Source of the DNA: Acidimicrobiaceae bacterium
GTDB lineage: Bacteria > Actinomycetota > Acidimicrobiia > Acidimicrobiales > RAAP-2
Assembly: GCA_003151235.1 (NCBI GenBank)
Contig: PLWZ01000057.1
Span: forward strand, 1-64,000
Reading direction: 5' to 3'
Length of the DNA stretch: 64,000 bases
A model generated the notes under the pieces. That model did not search any database, was not told the origin of the DNA, and was given only the letters and a program-made list of their open reading frames with translations. Position 1 is the first letter of the stretch. Every line of letters begins with the position of its first letter. The translations under genes were made by a program, and so were the position numbers. Shown in pieces: positions 60,108 to 64,000 of the stretch.

Positions 60108-61109
60108 CTAGGAGAACGGGATCGAGCTGAACTCGGCCAGCTTGGCCAGGGGGTGCATCGCGTCGATCTTGCGGATCGTGCCCGAGCGCGACCGCATCAC
60201 CAGCGATTCGGTCGTCGCTCCGCCATGCTCGAGGTAGCGCACGCCGCGGAGCAAATCGCCGTCGGTGATGCCGGTGGCGGCGAAGAAGCAGTTGTCGCCC
60301 CGCACCAGGTCGTCGGTGAAGAGGACCTTGTTGAGCTCGTAGCCGGCTGCGATCGCCATGTCCCGCTCGTCGTCGTTGCGCGGCCACAGCCGGCCCTGGA
60401 TCTCGCCGCCCATGCACTTCATGGCCGCCGCGGCGAGCACGCCCTCGGGCGTCCCCCCGATCCCGAGAAGCACGTCGGCCCCGGTCGTGTCCGACCGTCC
60501 CGTGGCGATGGCGCCGGCCACGTCGCCGTGGTCGATGAGCCGGATGCGGGCCCCCGTGTCCCGGACCTCGTCGATGAGCTCGGCGTGGCGGGGGCGGTCG
60601 AGGATGACGGCCGTGAGGTCCCGGACCGGGCGGCCGAGGGCTTCGGCGAGCGACGCCAGGTTCTCCGACGGCGAGCGGGTGATGTCGATGGATCCGGCAC
60701 CACGGGGCCCGACGACGATCTTCTCCATGTAGAAGCACGGCCCGGGGTCGAACATGGTCCCCCGCTCGGAGACCGCGATCACCGCGAGCGCGCCGCCCTG
60801 GCCCTGGGAGGCCAGCGTGGTGCCGTCGATCGGGTCCACCGCGATGTCGGTCTGGGGAGAGGAACCGTCCCCGATCCGCTCGCCGTTGTAGAGCATCGGG
60901 GCGTGGTCCTTCTCGCCCTCGCCGATCACGACCACCCCATCCATGGCCACGGTCGCGAGGACCACCCGCATGGCGTTCACGGCCGCCCCGTCCGCCCCCT
61001 CCTTGTCACCCCGGCCCATCCAGCGGCTCGCCGCCATTGCGGCGGCCTCGGTGACCCGGACCAGCTCAAGGGCCAGGTTGCGGTCGGGGGCCTGGGGCTC
61101 TCTCACCAC
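60108..61109 (-). CDS. glpX: Class II fructose-1,6-bisphosphatase
   Basis: GlpX-type FBPase (333 aa), a gluconeogenic metal-dependent phosphatase. Metal and substrate motifs [26 protein letters not shown] and DPIDGTT appear in order. GTG 61109 is supported by TATGGT 6 bases upstream on the minus strand; GTG 61106 is the neighbouring alternative. It is divergent from murA with only 30 bases between start codons. Confidence 0.95.
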   Translation of the reverse strand: MVREPQAPDRNLALELVRVTEAAAMAASRWMGRGDKEGADGAAVNAMRVVLATVAMDGVVVIGEGEKDHAPMLYNGERIGDGSSPQTDIAVDPIDGTTLASQGQGGALAVIAVSERGTMFDPGPCFYMEKIVVGPRGAGSIDITRSPSENLASLAEALGRPVRDLTAVILDRPRHAELIDEVRDTGARIRLIDHGDVAGAIATGRSDTTGADVLLGIGGTPEGVLAAAAMKCMGGEIQGRLWPRNDDERDMAIAAGYELNKVLFTDDLVRGDNCFFAATGITDGDLLRGVRYLEHGGATTESLVMRSRSGTIRKIDAMHPLAKLAEFSSIPFS

Positions 61110-61115
61110 GGATCG

Positions 61116-61121
61116 ACCATA
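61116..61121 (-). promoter_or_regulatory. -10-like TATGGT before glpX
   Basis: On the minus strand TATGGT ends 6 bases before GTG 61109. A weaker GATACT (61128-61133, plus strand) ends 6 bases before the murA GTG, so both genes appear leaderless within a 30-base divergent gap. Confidence 0.5.
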
Positions 61122-61139
61122 GCGGGCGATACTAGGGCT

Positions 61140-62411
61140 GTGGACCGGCTCGTCATCCGCCCGAACGGGCCGCTTTCGGGCACGGTCAGGGTCGGGGGGG
61201 CCAAGAACTCGGCGCTGAAATTGATGGCCGCCTGCCTGCTCGCCGAGGGGCGCCACCAACTGCGCAACGTCCCCGACATCGTCGACGTGCAGATCATGAC
61301 CGAGATGCTGAGCGCGCTCGGCGTGAGCGTCGCACGCCAGGGCGACGTGCTCGTCGTCGATGTGCCGCCGGCCGACGAGCTGTCACCCGAGGCCCCCTAC
61401 GAGCTCGTCGACAAGATGCGGGCGTCGGTCGTCGTGCTCGGCCCGCTGCTGGCCCGCTGCGGGCACGCGCGCCTGTCGATGCCGGGCGGCGACGACTTCG
61501 GTTCGCGCCCGATCAACTTCCACGTGAACGGGCTCGCCGCCATGGGGACTCGCTTCGTCACCCGGCACGGGTTCGTCGAGGGGACGGTCGAGCCGGCCGG
61601 CGGACGCCGGCGCCTGGTCGGGACCCGCCTCGTCCTCGACTACCCGAGCCACACGACGACCGACAACCTCATGATGGCGGCCACGCTGGCCAAGGGGACG
61701 ACGATCATCGAGAACGCCGCACGCGAGCCCGAGGTCTGTGACCTCGCCGACTACCTGAACGCCATGGGTGCGTCGGTGCGCGGCGCGGGCACGTCGAGCC
61801 TCGAGATCACCGGCGTCGAGACGCTGGAGCCCGGGAGCCACACGGTCATCCCGGACCGTGTCGTCGCCGGCACGCTGATGGTGGCCGCCGGCATTGCCGG
61901 GGGCGAGGTGGTCATCGAGGACGGCCGGTTCGACCACATGGAGATGTTCATCAACAAGCTCGGTGCGATGGGGGTCGAGATCGATCAACGACCCGAGGGG
62001 TTGGTCGCGGCGGCCCACGGCCGGCCGCGTTCGGTCGACGTGGCGACCCTGCCCTATCCGGGGGTGGCCACCGACTACAAGCCGATGCTGGTGACGATGC
62101 TGGCGGTGGCCGACGGCGTCTCGATCGTGACCGAGAACCTGTTCGAGGGGCGCTTCCGCTACGTGGACGAGCTACGCCGGATGGGCGCCGACGTGCGCAC
62201 CGAGGGTCACCACGCCATCGTGCGCGGGGTTGTCGGTCTGTCCGGCGCCCAGGTCCGCGCGCCCGACATCCGGGGCGGCGCGGCGCTGGTGCTGGCCGGA
62301 CTGGTGGCGGACGGCGAGACCGTCGTCACCGGTGCCCGCCATCTCGACCGCGGCTACGAGGACTTCCCGGCGATGCTGCGCTCGCTCGGCGCAGACGTGG
62401 AACGTCGGTGA
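61140..62411 (+). CDS. murA: UDP-N-acetylglucosamine 1-carboxyvinyltransferase, Cys-to-Asp type
   Basis: MurA (423 aa), first committed step of peptidoglycan synthesis (enolpyruvyl transfer from PEP to UDP-GlcNAc). GGAKNSALK at 19-27 and the six-fold EPSP-synthase-like repeats are clear. The active-site cysteine loop reads [10 protein letters not shown]: Asp118 replaces the usual Cys115, as in mycobacterial MurA, a change known to give fosfomycin resistance while keeping activity. GTG start 61140. Confidence 0.95.
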   Translation: MDRLVIRPNGPLSGTVRVGGAKNSALKLMAACLLAEGRHQLRNVPDIVDVQIMTEMLSALGVSVARQGDVLVVDVPPADELSPEAPYELVDKMRASVVVLGPLLARCGHARLSMPGGDDFGSRPINFHVNGLAAMGTRFVTRHGFVEGTVEPAGGRRRLVGTRLVLDYPSHTTTDNLMMAATLAKGTTIIENAAREPEVCDLADYLNAMGASVRGAGTSSLEITGVETLEPGSHTVIPDRVVAGTLMVAAGIAGGEVVIEDGRFDHMEMFINKLGAMGVEIDQRPEGLVAAAHGRPRSVDVATLPYPGVATDYKPMLVTMLAVADGVSIVTENLFEGRFRYVDELRRMGADVRTEGHHAIVRGVVGLSGAQVRAPDIRGGAALVLAGLVADGETVVTGARHLDRGYEDFPAMLRSLGADVERR

Positions 62412-63400
62412 GCCGGGGCGAGCCGGCGGCCCTCTTCGAGCGAGCCGTCGGCGGGGACCGCGGCGCGCTGGCGCGGCTCTTGTCGTTCGTCGAGGGCGGC
62501 GGGGAGCCGAGTCGGGCCGTCGCCCGGCTCAGCTACCGGAGCGAGCCGCCCTACGTCGTCGGGATCACCGGTGCGCCGGGTGCGGGGAAGTCGACCCTGA
62601 CCGACCAGCTGGTCACGGTCGTCCGGTCGGGCTGGCCGGCGGTCGCGGCGTCGGACCCGATCCCCGGCGCCGACGCCGAGCCCGTCGAGCAGATCGCCGT
62701 CCTCGCGATCGACCCGACCTCCCCGTTCACCGGCGGAGCGATCCTCGGCGACCGCGCCCGCATGCAGCGCCACGCCACCGACCCGACCGTGTTCATCCGA
62801 TCGATGGCGACGAGGGGCCACCTGGGCGGGCTGGCCCTGGCCGTCCCCGACGCACTGCGGGTGCTCGGCGCGGTCGGCATCCCGGTCGTGGTGGTCGAGA
62901 CGGTGGGCGTCGGCCAGGTCGAGGTCGAGGTGGCCGGGGCGAGTGATACCACCGTGGTGGTCGTGACCCCGGGGTGGGGCGACTCGCTCCAGGCGGCCAA
63001 GGCCGGCCTCTTGGAGGTCGCGGACGTGTTCGTGATCAACAAGGCCGATCGGCCGGGCGCCACCGAGGCGGGCCGGGATCTCCGCCAGATGCTCTCGCTC
63101 GGGGCGCCGACCGAGTGGAACCCGCCGATCCTCGAAACAGTGAGCACCACCGGGGAGGGCGTCGGGGCGCTGTGGGCGGCGGTCGCCGGCCATCGTGCCT
63201 ACCTACGAGCGAGCAGGCTCCTCGAGTCGCGCCGGGCCGTCCGGGTCGAGAAAGAGCTGCGCAAGGTGCTCGCGGCGAGGATCGAGGCGCGGCTCGACGT
63301 CGTCGCGGGCTCGGCCGAGTACAAGGAGGCGGTCGAGGCGGTCCGGGAGGGTCGGGCCGACCCCTACGAGGTGGCCGAAGCGCTGCTCGAATCGAGCTGA
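62408..63400 (+). CDS. meaB: MeaB/ArgK-type GTPase (methylmalonyl-CoA mutase chaperone)
   Basis: G3E GTPase (330 aa). P-loop GAPGAGKS at 55-62, IDPTSPFTGGAILGDR, VVVETVGVGQVEVEV and NKAD are characteristic. MeaB protects and reactivates B12-dependent methylmalonyl-CoA mutase; no mutase gene is in the window, so the client (mutase or isobutyryl-CoA mutase type) is inferred. GTG 62408 overlaps the murA stop by 4 bases. A C-terminal dimerisation helix region is present. Confidence 0.93.
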   Translation: MSRGEPAALFERAVGGDRGALARLLSFVEGGGEPSRAVARLSYRSEPPYVVGITGAPGAGKSTLTDQLVTVVRSGWPAVAASDPIPGADAEPVEQIAVLAIDPTSPFTGGAILGDRARMQRHATDPTVFIRSMATRGHLGGLALAVPDALRVLGAVGIPVVVVETVGVGQVEVEVAGASDTTVVVVTPGWGDSLQAAKAGLLEVADVFVINKADRPGATEAGRDLRQMLSLGAPTEWNPPILETVSTTGEGVGALWAAVAGHRAYLRASRLLESRRAVRVEKELRKVLAARIEARLDVVAGSAEYKEAVEAVREGRADPYEVAEALLESS

Positions 63401-63414
63401 CCGTCCAGGTCGGG

Positions 63415-63420
63415 TACCGT
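63415..63420 (+). promoter_or_regulatory. -10-like TACCGT before the treS leader
   Basis: TACCGT ends 7 bases before GTG 63428, the start of a 20-codon mini-ORF leading into treS. Confidence 0.45.
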
Positions 63421-63427
63421 GCCAAGG

Positions 63428-63490
63428 GTGATCTGCCGGCAGAACCGAGGGCGGGTCGCGCCCGACGCTCCGTTCAGGCACGTGCGATGA
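63428..63490 (+). CDS. Possible leaderless mini-ORF 1 upstream of treS
   Basis: 20 codons, MICRQNRGRVAPDAPFRHVR, ending in a TGA that overlaps the ATG of mini-ORF 2 (ATGA at 63487-63490). Supported only by the promoter-like spacing and the chain of overlaps. Confidence 0.35.
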   Translation: MICRQNRGRVAPDAPFRHVR

Positions 63491-63504
63491 AGATGACGCC
63501 ATGA
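63487..63504 (+). CDS. Possible mini-ORF 2 linking to treS
   Basis: Five codons, MKMTP, beginning inside the stop of mini-ORF 1 and ending in the ATGA that starts treS. It could pass terminating ribosomes to treS. Confidence 0.3.
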   Translation: MKMTP

Positions 63505-64000
63505 GCATGCCGCGCCTGCCGCTGCCGAGCCGCGACGGCCCCGCCGGGACCCGGCGCTGGTACCAGCACGCGGTCTTCTACGAGGTCCTGCTGCGCGGGT
63601 TCTACGACTCCAACAACGACGGCATCGGTGACATCAGGGGGCTCCACGAGAAGCTCGACTACCTCCAGTGGCTGGGCGTCGACGCGATCTGGCTCCTGCC
63701 CTTCTACCCGTCGCCGATGCGCGACGGCGGCTACGACATCAGCGACTTCTTCAACGTCGCGCCCGACTACGGGACGCTGACCGATCTCTCCCGTCTCCTG
63801 GACGACGCGCACCGCCGGGGCATCCGGGTCGTCTCGGACCTGGTCATGAACCACACCAGCGACACCCACCCGTGGTTCATCGAGTCGCGCTCGAGCCGTG
63901 ACAACCCCAAGAGCGATTGGTACGTGTGGAACGACGACGACCAGCGGTGGCCCGAGGCCCGCGTCGTCTTCACCGACGTCGAGCGGTCCAACTGGACCTG
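63501..64000 (+). CDS. treS: Trehalose synthase (maltose glucosylmutase), 5' part
   Basis: First 166 codons of a GH13 TreS-type enzyme, cut by the window end. WYQHAVFYEVLLRGFYDSN, GLHEKLDYLQWLGVDAIWLL, RDGGYDISDF, LVMNHTSDTHPWF and a late RVVFTDVERSNWT all match trehalose synthase, which interconverts maltose and trehalose and feeds the GlgE glucan pathway. ATG 63501 lies within an ATGA overlap with a mini-ORF; an in-frame ATG follows two codons later. Confidence 0.93.
   Translation, partial: MSMPRLPLPSRDGPAGTRRWYQHAVFYEVLLRGFYDSNNDGIGDIRGLHEKLDYLQWLGVDAIWLLPFYPSPMRDGGYDISDFFNVAPDYGTLTDLSRLLDDAHRRGIRVVSDLVMNHTSDTHPWFIESRSSRDNPKSDWYVWNDDDQRWPEARVVFTDVERSNWT

Overview
The window is a GC-rich, densely packed chromosome segment of an actinobacterium. 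Phylum markers are a WhiB1-type regulator, DUF3107, the trio of MSMEG_4193-type phosphatase, DUF3090 and SCO1664-type protein, a PdtaS-type kinase beside whiB1, and the order argS-lysA-hom-thrC-rho-rpmE-prfA-prmC. Separate b and delta ATP synthase genes, an F420-type FrhB protein and frequent GTG starts fit a deep branch such as Acidimicrobiia; that class-level placement is inference.

Layout: 0.15-7 kb holds dgt, DUF3107, two ArsA/GET3-like ATPases, a PHP phosphatase, a PdtaS-like kinase and whiB1. 7-12.3 kb holds a glycerophosphodiesterase, etfBA and an MBOAT/SGNH O-acetylation pair. 12.3-17.5 kb holds the SCO1664/DUF3090/phosphatase operon, a family 5 uracil-DNA glycosylase, an orphan FrhB-like flavoprotein, a 5'-3' exonuclease and bcp. 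17.5-19.3 kb is a less GC-rich hipBA toxin-antitoxin island with three palindromes in its promoter. 19.5-27.4 kb holds an Fpg-like glycosylase, an MFS exporter, DUF3291, a DEAD-box helicase, a PIG-L deacetylase and aconitase.

27.5-50.6 kb is the actinobacterial argS to glyA backbone, interrupted twice. A 4.4 kb block of secreted proteins and esterases separates argS from lysA. A sugar/glycerol-phosphate ABC importer plus a 3-oxoacid CoA-transferase occupies the slot between thrC and rho where thrB is usually found. 50.6-60.1 kb holds a WecA-like transferase and the complete F1Fo ATP synthase operon (atpZ, atpI, B, E, F, H, A, G, D, C). 60.1-64 kb holds glpX, murA, a MeaB/ArgK GTPase and the 5' part of treS.

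Recurring expression signal: at many first genes a TAnnnT hexamer lies 6-9 bases before the start codon with no Shine-Dalgarno, which is the pattern of leaderless transcription. In three places (upstream of the PHP gene, glyA and treS) this signal points instead at a mini-ORF. Before glyA and treS the mini-ORFs run into the gene through ATGA stop/start overlaps; before the PHP gene a 14-base gap remains.
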